This document shows, in pieces, positions 35,765 through 43,812 of a DNA stretch of 64,000 bases. Location of the stretch: assembly GCF_028610625.1 (NCBI RefSeq), contig NZ_JAQQWU010000001.1, forward strand, positions 663,559 to 727,558, in the 5' to 3' direction. Position 1 is the first letter of the stretch. Each line of letters starts with the position of its first letter. The stretch is from Guptibacillus spartinae. Its GTDB lineage: Bacteria; Bacillota; Bacilli; Bacillales; Guptibacillaceae. The notes under the pieces are model-generated. The model had not been told where the DNA came from. It searched no databases and saw only the letters and a program-made list of their open reading frames with translations. Both the position numbers and the translations under genes were made by a program.

Positions 35765-36601
35765 ATGATCGAACAAGCCTATGCACACTGTGAAGCCATT
35801 ATTAAACATCATTCCAAAACATTTTATAAAGCTTTTTCCTTATTGCCCCGCGCTAAGAGAAATGCCGTTTGGGCTGTGTATGGCTTTTGCAGACAGGTAG
35901 ATGACATCATAGATGAAGGCACAGATCCTGAAGCAGAATTAACCGTCTTTCGTTCTGAATTTGCCTCTTTTTTGAATGGACAAATCCCGCAAACAGATCC
36001 GATGTGGCTTGCACTTGAAGATGTATTTCATAACTATCCCATGGAAGCGAAAGCTTTCCATGATATGATTGCAGGTCAGGAAATGGACCTATACAAAACC
36101 AGGTATTATACACTTGATGAACTTGAACATTATTCTTACCATGTAGCTAGCACGGTAGGTCTTATGCTTCTTCCTATTTTAGCGCCTCAAAAGGTAGATC
36201 AGCTACGAGAGAGCGCGATTTCATTAGGTCTTGGAATGCAAATCACAAATATATTACGAGATATTTCAGAAGATCTTGATCGCGATCGAATCTATTTACC
36301 AATTGAGGAAATGACGAAATTAGGTTACCACGTTGATGATTTAATGAGTCGAACAAAGAATAAGGCTTTTGTGGATGTATGGGAATCGTTAGCCTCTCGA
36401 GCTGAATGGCATTATGAACATGCCTTTTCAGCTATGCATCATTATCCTCTAGATTCACGACTTCCTGTAAAAAGCTCTGCCGTTTTTTATAAAGCAATCT
36501 TACAATCGATTCGGAAAAGAGATCACGACGTGTTTCGACAGCGAGCATATGTTTCAGACAAAGAAAAAGAAGCCCTCTTATCAGGAATCGCAGGAAACTA
36601 G
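35765..36601 (+). CDS. crtM: Squalene/phytoene synthase family, probable diapophytoene synthase
   Basis: The 278-residue protein has both Asp-rich Mg-binding motifs, DDIID at 46-50 and NILRDISEDLDRDRIYLP (Asp166 and Asp170). The start region AIIKHHSKTFYKAFSLLP and WAVYGFCRQVDD are typical. Beside CrtN-like genes in a bacillus, it most likely joins two farnesyl-PP to 4,4'-diapophytoene (C30), rather than making C40 phytoene. ATG 35765 fits the family start; a TTG at 35744 would add 7 residues. A terminator follows. Confidence 0.92.
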   Translation: MIEQAYAHCEAIIKHHSKTFYKAFSLLPRAKRNAVWAVYGFCRQVDDIIDEGTDPEAELTVFRSEFASFLNGQIPQTDPMWLALEDVFHNYPMEAKAFHDMIAGQEMDLYKTRYYTLDELEHYSYHVASTVGLMLLPILAPQKVDQLRESAISLGLGMQITNILRDISEDLDRDRIYLPIEEMTKLGYHVDDLMSRTKNKAFVDVWESLASRAEWHYEHAFSAMHHYPLDSRLPVKSSAVFYKAILQSIRKRDHDVFRQRAYVSDKEKEALLSGIAGN

Positions 36602-36602
36602 C

Positions 36603-36637
36603 AAAACGCTCACCTTTACGTAAAGGTGAGTTTTTTG
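36603..36637 (+). terminator. Terminator of the first carotenoid operon
   Basis: A palindrome CTCACCTTTACGTAAAGGTGAG followed by six T sits 2 bases after the crtM stop. Confidence 0.85.
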
Positions 36638-36760
36638 TTTGATTAAGACGAATAAAAAAGAGTTGTAAGATTTGTGAAAATTTGAAATGATTAGGTGAGC
36701 GAAGATTCTAATCGAGAGAAGGAATCAGCTCTTTAAATTATTGAAGTTCAGGTGAACCAT

Positions 36761-37480
36761 ATGATAAAAAAAAACGAAGGGAATTTCTCGTATTATTTTG
36801 TTGAACCTCCATCCACTAGGTCTTCAATCATGTCTATTATCCTTTACCATGGCTGGGGAGGAAGTGCATTGAACTATCGGGAGTATGCTACATCATTAGC
36901 CAGGCAGGGATTTACAGTCATGATTCCTGAACTCATTCATCATGACGAAAGAAGTCTTCTTCCTAATGCCTATCATCCGAAAGTGATGCAAACGTATTTT
37001 TGGAAGGTAATTTGCCAGAGTATAGATGAATGTATTGCTTGGTTAAACCATTCTAACATTACGAAGGAGAACACGGTGATTGCAGGTGTGTCAATGGGTG
37101 GGTTTATTGCAAGTGGCGTTTTTGCAAAAGCCAATCTAAAAGGCTTAGCAAATATTAGCGGATCAGGCTCCTTCATTACTTCAGAGCGTATCTTCCGTTT
37201 AGCAACGAATCAAACCCCTCTTCCGATTGAAGAAGAAGCTATGTTAAAAAAATATGATCCACTCAGTCATGCTCATGGAAATGGTGAGGTTCTGCTGCTA
37301 CATGGTGAAAAGGATCACGTGATATCTATTAAGGGGCAAGAAGCGTATTTGGCTTATTTAACGAACTCGAATAAAAAGGTGAAGATGAAACGGTACAAAA
37401 ATGTCGCTCATGAATTTACTTCCACAATGGAAAGTGATTTTTTAAGTTGGCTAGAAATTCAAGCGTCAGTGCAAACATAA
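36761..37480 (+). CDS. Alpha/beta hydrolase
   Basis: The 239-residue protein has the hydrolase fold: YHGWGGSA near residue 30 for the oxyanion hole, the nucleophile elbow GVSMGGF, LHGEKDHV with the acid Asp, and the late His in NVAHEF. It resembles YitV-type esterases. No signal peptide is present. The substrate is unknown. AGGTG precedes ATG 36761. Downstream genes (a GNAT acetyltransferase, another hydrolase, an ATPase) follow in the same direction with short gaps, suggesting one accessory operon. Confidence 0.85.
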   Translation: MIKKNEGNFSYYFVEPPSTRSSIMSIILYHGWGGSALNYREYATSLARQGFTVMIPELIHHDERSLLPNAYHPKVMQTYFWKVICQSIDECIAWLNHSNITKENTVIAGVSMGGFIASGVFAKANLKGLANISGSGSFITSERIFRLATNQTPLPIEEEAMLKKYDPLSHAHGNGEVLLLHGEKDHVISIKGQEAYLAYLTNSNKKVKMKRYKNVAHEFTSTMESDFLSWLEIQASVQT

Positions 37481-37504
37481 AGTACCGGAAAGGAGAGAGT
37501 GCTA

Positions 37505-38062
37505 GTGATACATATCAAAAAGAAGAAAGTGATCTTAAGAGAAGCGACATGGGAAGATTTAAACACGTTATATTATTGGAAGTATGAAGAGATGAATCAG
37601 GAAGCAAAGAAATGGAATGGCCCCTACATTAAAGAAAAAAAACTTTCAAGAGTAGAATACCGAAATGAATGGCAAAACGATTCCGATATTTGTCCAGGCA
37701 TTCCAAGTACACTTGTCATCGAAGCTGAGGGCGAAGTAATTGGAACCGTCGGGTCTTACTGGGTCGATAAGTACACCAACTGGCTTGAAACAGGAATTGT
37801 GATCTACAACCCACTTTTTTGGAATGGAGGATACGGTTACGAAGCGTATAAAGAATGGATCGACTTCCTCTTTCGTTCCACGGATCTTCACCGGATTGGG
37901 ATGTCTACCTGGTCAGGAAATATCCGAATGATGAAAGTAGCAAGCAAAGTTGGGATGAAAGAAGAAGCACGAATTCGTGATGCTCGCATGGTGGAAGGTC
38001 TTTATTATGATGCGATTAAGATGGGGATTTTACGCAAGGAATGGGAGATCACGCTCGATTAA
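37505..38062 (+). CDS. GNAT family N-acetyltransferase
   Basis: The 185-residue protein is of the RimJ/RimL/SpeG type: VILREATWEDLNTLYYW at the start, VIGTVGSYWVD, TGIVIYNPLFWNGGYGYEAYKEWIDF for acetyl-CoA binding and RIGMSTWSGNIRMMKVASKVGMKEEARIR. It should acetylate a small molecule or protein N-terminus. GTG 37505 is 8 bases after GGAGA; GTG 37499 touches it. Confidence 0.87.
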   Translation: MIHIKKKKVILREATWEDLNTLYYWKYEEMNQEAKKWNGPYIKEKKLSRVEYRNEWQNDSDICPGIPSTLVIEAEGEVIGTVGSYWVDKYTNWLETGIVIYNPLFWNGGYGYEAYKEWIDFLFRSTDLHRIGMSTWSGNIRMMKVASKVGMKEEARIRDARMVEGLYYDAIKMGILRKEWEITLD

Positions 38063-38090
38063 GGATTGAGAATAGAATTTGGAGGAAATG

Positions 38091-39023
38091 ATGAAGAAAT
38101 TAACTTATACACGTCTATTAAATGAAACGATAGCGATATACGAAAAGAATGGTAGTTTGGAAGCTTATCAATTTATGAAAGAACATGCGGAAAGAGTGAA
38201 CGGAAATAAAGCTCAACTCTATAACTTCCAATATGCGCTGGCAGCTGCTTCAGATCTAAAAGAAGAAGCTTTGTATCTAATGAAGGAGGCCATACTTGAT
38301 CACGGCTACTGGTACGAGTATGAATATTTACAACAGGATGAAGATTTAAATTCCCTTCGCTCGATTGAAGCGTTTCAAGAACTCGTTGAAATTTGTAAAA
38401 CTAGAGAAGAAGCTGCAAAGAGAGAAGCAGTGCCTGAGTTAACCTTATTAAATGAAGGTATGTCTCGGGACAAGCCTATATTAATGGCGTTACATGGTGA
38501 TCAAGAAAATGCTGAGATCACATCATCGGCATGGAATCGCCCCGCAACACAAAATTATACGCTTGCTTTTCCACAATCCTCTCAAATTCAGTTCTCTGAT
38601 GCTTATGAATGGGAAGATGTTGAGAAAGGTGTGCAAGAAATTGAAAACCATGTTAAAAGCCTTTCTGAATCCAATACTTTTTTGATTGGAGGATTTTCTG
38701 CAGGGTGCCGCGTTGCGTTGAAAGCAATTATCGATGGAAGTATTTTACCAAATGGATTTATATTCGTCGCACCATGGCTTCCTGAAATTGATGAATGGAA
38801 AGAGGCAATCGCTTCGCTAAAAAATCGGGATATAAGCGGGTATATTATTTGTGGGGAACAAGATGATGATTGTCTAGAAGGTTCAAAAGCGTTATCAGAT
38901 GTATTGGAAGAAAATAATATCCGACATGAATTGAAAATGATTAACGGTCTGGACCATGAATATCCAGAAGCTTTCAATGAATCGTTACAGCGCGCCTTAC
39001 AGTTTATTTCAAAAAACAAGTAA
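38091..39023 (+). CDS. Alpha/beta hydrolase with N-terminal helical (TPR-like) region
   Basis: The 310-residue protein has an N-terminal helical part (1-110, YQFMKEHAERVNGNKAQLYNFQYALAAASD) that looks like TPR repeats. A hydrolase domain (130-310) follows, with LMALHGDQENAE, the nucleophile elbow GGFSAGCR, ICGEQDDDC and GLDHEYP. The fusion is uncommon; the helical part may bind a partner. ATG 38091 is 5 bases after GGAGG. It could be a dienelactone-hydrolase or phospholipase/carboxylesterase relative. No signal peptide. Confidence 0.78.
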   Translation: MKKLTYTRLLNETIAIYEKNGSLEAYQFMKEHAERVNGNKAQLYNFQYALAAASDLKEEALYLMKEAILDHGYWYEYEYLQQDEDLNSLRSIEAFQELVEICKTREEAAKREAVPELTLLNEGMSRDKPILMALHGDQENAEITSSAWNRPATQNYTLAFPQSSQIQFSDAYEWEDVEKGVQEIENHVKSLSESNTFLIGGFSAGCRVALKAIIDGSILPNGFIFVAPWLPEIDEWKEAIASLKNRDISGYIICGEQDDDCLEGSKALSDVLEENNIRHELKMINGLDHEYPEAFNESLQRALQFISKNK

Positions 39024-39061
39024 GAAGGTAACTCGTAGGATCACTAGAGGGGGAAGGATAA

Positions 39062-39817
39062 GTGAAATTAACGAGGGAAACACAATATGTACGAAGCATT
39101 TGTTTACATAAACAGGAAGACAATGAATTTCCTTTCTCATTACCTGCAGTTCAATCGCTTCAAAAGAAGCTTATCTTTCACCCAAATGTGACATACATTG
39201 TGGGGGAAAATGGAATGGGCAAATCAACCTTACTTGAAGGAATTGCTGTTGCGCTAGGCATGAACCCAGAGGGCGGAACGAAAAATTTTAACTTTTCAAG
39301 TTATGCTTCGCATTCGAATTTGCATCAGTTTATAAAAGTAACAAGGGGCGCACAGAACCCCGACGATTCATTCTTTTTTCGTGCAGAAACGTATTACAAC
39401 CTGGCGACAACAATTGAACAACTTGATCGAGAAGGATTTGGCCCTAGGATCATCGATTCGTATGGAGGTAAATCACTTCATGAGCAGTCCCATGGAGAAT
39501 CATTCTTCGCGACATTTATGTATCGGTTTGGAGGAGAAGGGTTATACATTCTCGATGAGCCTGAAGCAGCTCTTTCACCAATCAGGCAGCTTTCCATGTT
39601 AACAAGGATACATGAGCTTGTTCAAGAAGGGTCGCAGTTCATTATCTCAACTCATTCTCCAATAATAATGAGCTACCCTGAGTCAAAAATTCTTCAGTTA
39701 AGCGATAAGGGGACGCAGCATCTAAATCTAGAAGAAACGGACCATTACGTAACAATGAAGCAATTTTTTGATGATAAGGATCGTCTTATGCATCATTTAC
39801 TTAAGAATGAAAAGTAA
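39062..39817 (+). CDS. AAA family (ABC-type) ATPase
   Basis: The 251-residue protein has Walker A GENGMGKST near residue 47, Walker B YILDEPEAALS near 165 and STHSPIIMS with the switch His near 198. It lacks membrane segments and resembles small SMC/RecF-like stand-alone ATPases. Such genes occur alone or in defence-like contexts. Here the neighbours are GNAT and hydrolase genes, with no nuclease next to it. GTG 39062 follows AGGGGGAAGG. Confidence 0.85.
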   Translation: MKLTRETQYVRSICLHKQEDNEFPFSLPAVQSLQKKLIFHPNVTYIVGENGMGKSTLLEGIAVALGMNPEGGTKNFNFSSYASHSNLHQFIKVTRGAQNPDDSFFFRAETYYNLATTIEQLDREGFGPRIIDSYGGKSLHEQSHGESFFATFMYRFGGEGLYILDEPEAALSPIRQLSMLTRIHELVQEGSQFIISTHSPIIMSYPESKILQLSDKGTQHLNLEETDHYVTMKQFFDDKDRLMHHLLKNEK

Positions 39818-39882
39818 GAAAAGAATTTAAAAGTCAGATGATAACCGGGAATTTTAATAACAAGGATAAGGGTGGGAATGGA

Positions 39883-40422
39883 ATGTTTCGTATGCAAGTG
39901 AATGAAGAAGTATCATTGAAGTTACTTGAAATGGAAGATGCGAAAGAAATCTTTGCATTAGTAGACGAATCTAGAGAATATTTACGGGAGTGGCTTCCCT
40001 GGGTTGACCATATGAAGAACGAGAAAGACTATGAACCTGTGATCGAGATGTGGTTAAAACAATTTTCTTCGCATGATGGTTATCAAGCGGGAATTTTATA
40101 CAATGGGAAGCTAGCAGGGATGGTCGGATTTCATGGCATTGATTGGTCAAATAAAAAAGCAAGCATCGGTTATTGGTTGGCAAAAAACTTTCAAGGGAAC
40201 GGTATTATGACAACTGCTGTTAAGGGACTTATTGACCAGGCATTTCAAGAGTATGAATTGAACAGGGTTGAGATCCAGTGTGGGGTTGAAAATAAGAAAA
40301 GTCGAGCTATTCCCGAACGAATTGGTTTTAAACAAGATGGCATTATTCGAGATGCGGAATATTTGTACGACCATTTTCATGACACCATTTTGTACAGTCT
40401 CTTAGCGCGAGAGTGGAAGTAA
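39883..40422 (+). CDS. GNAT family N-acetyltransferase, RimL type
   Basis: The 179-residue protein has SLKLLEMEDAKEIFALVDESREYLREWLPWVD at the start, AGMVGFHGIDW, ASIGYWLAKNFQGNGIMTTAVK for acetyl-CoA, and NRVEIQCGVENKKSRAIPERIGFKQDG. It is close to the ribosomal-protein acetyltransferase group (RimL/YdaF). In the usual SRAVAERLGF block the protein reads SRAIPERIGF. ATG 39883 follows AAGGGTGG. Weak terminator after it. Confidence 0.87.
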   Translation: MFRMQVNEEVSLKLLEMEDAKEIFALVDESREYLREWLPWVDHMKNEKDYEPVIEMWLKQFSSHDGYQAGILYNGKLAGMVGFHGIDWSNKKASIGYWLAKNFQGNGIMTTAVKGLIDQAFQEYELNRVEIQCGVENKKSRAIPERIGFKQDGIIRDAEYLYDHFHDTILYSLLAREWK

Positions 40423-40449
40423 GGGTTGAAGTAGAATTGTTTTTGAAAG

Positions 40450-40482
40450 TAAGGGATTCCGTTAATTATGGGATTCCTTTTT
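40450..40482 (+). terminator. Probable terminator after the RimL-type gene
   Basis: Two GGGATTCC segments pair with one T-T mismatch and are followed by six T. Confidence 0.5.
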
Positions 40483-40586
40483 TATATTAAATGAACGATA
40501 ATTAAATAACTAAACGTGATAAATAATTATTGTTTTTCGATAAATGTTGTTTTACAATAAAACAATAACGAAGTGAGGTGTTTCTA

Positions 40587-41069
40587 GTGAATCGAGGATC
40601 CACGTATTTCTTAAGGCTTACGGTCTTTCTATTTGGAATCGCGGTTTTATTGCTATGCTTGTTTGCACTTCCGTGGATCGCGAAAGAAGTATTAGAGAAT
40701 TCAGAAGGCTTGGCTACTTTGGTTTATCCTGTATTAATCGGAATGTACTTGGCTGCAATTCCCTTTTTTATCGCGCTATATCAAGCTCTAAGACTGTTAA
40801 GTTTAATTGATAAACATGAGGCGTTCTCACCACGATCGGTAAATGCATTAAAAGTGATAAAATGGTGTGCCGTTGCGATCAGTTTCGTTTATATAGGAGT
40901 GATGCCGTTTTTCTATCTGATAGGAGAAAAAGATGATGCTCCAGGTGTCGTTTTAATCGGTCTTGTCTTTATATTTGCTTCACTCGTCATTGCCGTATTT
41001 ACTGCGGTTCTTCAAAAATTAGTAAGAAGTGCCATTGAGATTAAATCTGAAAATGATTTAACAGTTTGA
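40587..41069 (+). CDS. DUF2975 membrane protein
   Basis: The 160-residue protein has four membrane helices (about 8-30, 45-68, 90-112 and 120-145) and the loop FSPRSVNALKVIKW between helices 2 and 3 that is typical of DUF2975. DUF2975 genes are usually followed by a short Cro/CI-type regulator, as here (gap 10 bases). Function is unknown. GTG 40587 follows GAGGTG. Confidence 0.87.
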   Translation: MNRGSTYFLRLTVFLFGIAVLLLCLFALPWIAKEVLENSEGLATLVYPVLIGMYLAAIPFFIALYQALRLLSLIDKHEAFSPRSVNALKVIKWCAVAISFVYIGVMPFFYLIGEKDDAPGVVLIGLVFIFASLVIAVFTAVLQKLVRSAIEIKSENDLTV

Positions 41070-41079
41070 GGTGTTGACT

Positions 41080-41304
41080 ATGGCCATTATCATTAATATT
41101 GATGTCATGCTTGCTAAAAGAAAAATGAGCGTTACAGAGCTTTCTGGAAAGGTGGGGATCACCATGGCGAACCTTTCTATTTTAAAAAATGGGAAGGCCA
41201 AGGCGGTGCGTTTTTCTACGTTAGAGGCGATTTGTAAAGCGCTAGATTGTCAGCCAGGAGACATTTTGGAATATAGAAGTGATGAGGATCACCATGATCG
41301 ATAA
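41080..41304 (+). CDS. XRE/Cro-CI family regulator, YozG type
   Basis: The 74-residue protein is a bare helix-turn-helix domain: VMLAKRKMSVTELSGKVGITMANLSILKNGKAKAVRFSTLEAICKALDCQPGDIL. The family pairs with DUF2975 proteins and probably controls that gene or acts with it at the membrane. GAGGTG overlaps the end of the DUF2975 gene, indicating coupling. Confidence 0.9.
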   Translation: MAIIINIDVMLAKRKMSVTELSGKVGITMANLSILKNGKAKAVRFSTLEAICKALDCQPGDILEYRSDEDHHDR

Positions 41305-41327
41305 AGTTGTTAATGGAGAATGAGTTT

Positions 41328-42167
41328 ATGAGGGCAATTAAACAACTCACATCTTTTGGATTGGAACAGGCGCTTTCCTGTTTGTTTCCGGTTATTATTT
41401 TCGCTTCCTTAGCCATCACTCAAGTCGTAACATTCCCTGTGCTACCACGCTATGATTGGCTGCTAATTATTTGTCTTTTCATGCAGTGGATGATGGTTCG
41501 CTCAGGTCTTGAAACGGTTGACGAACTCAAGGTCATTACACTGTTTCATGTGATTGGGTTAGCGCTTGAACTGTTCAAGGTGCATATGGGTTCCTGGTCT
41601 TATCCTGCTGAAGGTTACACAAAAATTCTAGGTGTCCCTTTATATAGTGGGTTTATGTATGCAAGTGTTGCAAGTTACCTTTGTCAGGCATGGAGAAGAT
41701 TGCGTGTTCAACTCATCAACTGGCCCTCAAATTGGGTAGTCGTTCCCCTTTCAGGCGCTATCTACTTGAATTTCTTCACACATCACTATTGGATTGATGT
41801 GCGCTGGTGGTTAGCCTTTCTCGTGATCACTGTATTCTGGAAATCATGGGTCAATTACGAGGTTAATGGACGAAGATACAAGATGCCAATTGCGCTCTCC
41901 TTTTTTCTGATTGGCTTTTTTATATGGATTGCAGAAAACATCGCAACATTCTTTGGTGCTTGGGAATACCCAAACCAAACGGATGCCTGGAGTCTTGTCC
42001 ATCTAGGCAAAGTAAGTTCCTGGCTCCTCCTCGTGATTGTTAGCTTCTTGATAGTAGCGACATTAAAGCAAGTTAAAACACATCCTCCTCGTTTAAAGAA
42101 ATCTCGTCAATCTAGTAATACGATAGTTTTATTTTCAAAAAGAAAGGATATGGAAGATGACTTCTAA
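41328..42167 (+). CDS. DUF817 membrane protein (YoaT-like)
   Basis: The 279-residue protein has seven or eight membrane segments with many Trp and motifs such as GLALELFKVHMGSWSYP and FWIAENIATFFGAWEYPNQ. The repeated acidic-helix motif with GSWxYP is the mark of DUF817. Function is unknown. It overlaps the HIT gene by 11 bases, and the XRE gene ends 23 bases before it, so DUF2975-XRE-DUF817-HIT may be one operon. Confidence 0.87.
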   Translation: MRAIKQLTSFGLEQALSCLFPVIIFASLAITQVVTFPVLPRYDWLLIICLFMQWMMVRSGLETVDELKVITLFHVIGLALELFKVHMGSWSYPAEGYTKILGVPLYSGFMYASVASYLCQAWRRLRVQLINWPSNWVVVPLSGAIYLNFFTHHYWIDVRWWLAFLVITVFWKSWVNYEVNGRRYKMPIALSFFLIGFFIWIAENIATFFGAWEYPNQTDAWSLVHLGKVSSWLLLVIVSFLIVATLKQVKTHPPRLKKSRQSSNTIVLFSKRKDMEDDF

Positions 42168-42573
42168 ACAAGCCTGCTTAGGATGCCATTTAGCCAATAA
42201 AAAAGAACCTGCTCATGTTGTATACGAAAATGAACTCATCACCTGCATTTTGGATATTGAACCGTTTAACGAAGGTCATCTGTTGATTCTTCCTAAAAAC
42301 CATTTCATGGATGTAGAAGAGTTAGACGAGCCTACCGCGAATGCCGTTATGGTAGCTTCCATGAAGCTCGCTAAAGCGATCAAACAAGCTTATGCACCTG
42401 ATGGCATTAGCATCTGTCAAAATGGCGGTCTATTTAACGATCTAGGCCATTATCATATGCATCTTATTCCAAGATTCCAGGGTCAGCCATTTTATGATGA
42501 AGAGGACCTGGATAATGGAAAAGCCAAAAGGGGATTAGCGGCATCGAGTTTGCAATTAAGGAAGTATCTGTAA
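42157..42573 (+). CDS. HIT family protein
   Basis: The 138-residue protein has CLGCHLANKK at the start (Cys pair that may bind zinc), CILDIEPFNEGHLLILPKNHF and the HIT triad as HYHMHLIPRF near residue 105. HIT enzymes hydrolyse nucleotide phosphoramidates or dinucleotides. ATG 42157 lies inside the end of the DUF817 gene. Confidence 0.9.
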   Translation: MTSKQACLGCHLANKKEPAHVVYENELITCILDIEPFNEGHLLILPKNHFMDVEELDEPTANAVMVASMKLAKAIKQAYAPDGISICQNGGLFNDLGHYHMHLIPRFQGQPFYDEEDLDNGKAKRGLAASSLQLRKYL

Positions 42574-42581
42574 TAGATAAG

Positions 42582-42616
42582 AAAAGACCATCGTGCTCAT
42601 TGATGGTCTTTTTTAC
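42582..42616 (+). terminator. Terminator after the HIT gene
   Basis: AAAAGACCATC and GATGGTCTTTTTT around a 9-base loop. Confidence 0.85.
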
Positions 42617-42645
42617 CTTCAAATTATGATTGAGCGGGATATTTT

Positions 42646-42804
42646 TTAATCTCGCATCGAACCTGCTTCTCGGGAGGTCATTGCCCCATCTCCCATACTG
42701 ACATCTTTTTTGATTTCCTGTTTTACTTTTTGGGCATCAGTTCCTGCGTATTTTGGTTTCATGATCGACCCCAAACTCTCTTTAGGCTGTTGTTTTTGCT
42801 TCAT
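42646..42804 (-). CDS. Small spore-protein-like ORF, 52 residues
   Basis: On minus, ATG 42804 follows GGAGGG and opens a 52-codon frame: MKQKQQPKESLGS, then AGTDAQKVKQEIKK, then MTSREAGSMRD. The AGTDAQKVKQ segment resembles the GTxAQEVRQQN repeat of gamma-type small acid-soluble spore proteins. A full gamma SASP would have two repeats and more Gln/Asn, so this is at most a relative. Expression in the forespore is inference. Confidence 0.6.
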   Translation of the reverse strand: MKQKQQPKESLGSIMKPKYAGTDAQKVKQEIKKDVSMGDGAMTSREAGSMRD

Positions 42805-43160
42805 TAAGACCCTCCATTACTTAGTTAGTGATTTTTATTATTCACTAATAACATAGAGTTTTATCCAAAATGTGTATGAAATAGGTATCTTTGGAGCTTA
42901 ACTCAATAATCTTCCATTGAAGAAGTACATGACCGAGCTAAGGATGTCTAGTGAAAATACTTATCTCATGGATTGGAAGGTAAGTTTATTTTAAATAATC
43001 AATGAATTTATTGTATTATTGTTCTTTTTTTGAAATAATTGACAGTAGATCTTAGGAATGATTGATATTTTTGTCCTGTTTTAAATTAGACATGTTAAAA
43101 CTATAAATCTACCATATGTATGGGGTAAAAGAAGAGTTTCAAAGAAAATGAGGTGTGATC
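42805..43160. other. 356-base intergenic region
   Basis: No convincing ORF. It holds an inverted repeat at 42825-42848 (TTAGTGA, ten bases, TCACTAA) just upstream of the minus-strand small ORF, and an AT-rich stretch at 42985-43120 ahead of the plus-strand kinase-like gene. I could not place a clean sigma-A or sporulation promoter. Confidence 0.5.
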
Positions 43161-43709
43161 GTGATTATCATGGTAAATGGAGCTTTCGGTGTAGGAAAAA
43201 CGACCGTTGCACAAGCTTTATTAAAAAATGTCGACAATAGTATGATCTATGATCCAGAAATAATCGGATTCGCGTTACGAAACATCATTCCAGAAGAAGT
43301 TCAGTTACAAGAAGCGAAAGCAGGCGATTTTCAAGATCTGAAGTTGTGGAGAGAGCTGACTGTCGAAACAGCTGCTCGTTTAATCACTCGTTATCACATA
43401 AACTTAATCGTTCCCATGACAATAAGAAACCCTGATTACTTTCAATACATTTTTAATGGATTGAACAAATGGGATGAGACGATTTATGCTTTCTGTTTAA
43501 CAGCTAGTAAAGAAACCATTGCGACAAGGTTATTTAATCGAGGTGAAGTAGAAGGCGCATGGTGCTTTCATCAAACTGATTCTTGTGTTGATGCATTTGA
43601 GAGATATCCTTTAGGAGAGTCGATCTTAACAGAAAATGTGAGCATACCTGCCGTAATTGAAGAGATAACTCAAAGAATACGTTTAAAAGAGAAGAGTAAG
43701 GGACTTTGA
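43161..43709 (+). CDS. P-loop NTPase, TmrB-like
   Basis: The 182-residue protein has Walker A NGAFGVGKTT at about residue 5-14 and the pattern of the tunicamycin-resistance TmrB/AAA_33 kinase-like family: MIYDPEIIGFALR, VPMTIRNPDYF and LTASKETIATRLFNRGE. It could phosphorylate a small molecule or confer drug tolerance; this is not known. GTG 43161 follows GAGGTG by 5 bases. Confidence 0.75.
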   Translation: MIIMVNGAFGVGKTTVAQALLKNVDNSMIYDPEIIGFALRNIIPEEVQLQEAKAGDFQDLKLWRELTVETAARLITRYHINLIVPMTIRNPDYFQYIFNGLNKWDETIYAFCLTASKETIATRLFNRGEVEGAWCFHQTDSCVDAFERYPLGESILTENVSIPAVIEEITQRIRLKEKSKGL

Positions 43710-43812
43710 TAGACATCTCAGTTTAACCTACATATGAAACGTTACAATCTTAAGCGATGCTGATGCTCTTATAATTGAGCATCACATTGTTAAATGAAGA
43801 GGATGGAAACAT

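Noticed and set aside
38603..39019. 138-residue minus-strand ORF
   Set aside because: It is fully antisense to the hydrolase gene at 38091-39023, Ser-rich and without a start site.
39062..39817. Possible defence system around the ABC-type ATPase
   Set aside because: No nuclease, methylase or toxin gene is next to it; the neighbours are acetyltransferases and hydrolases.
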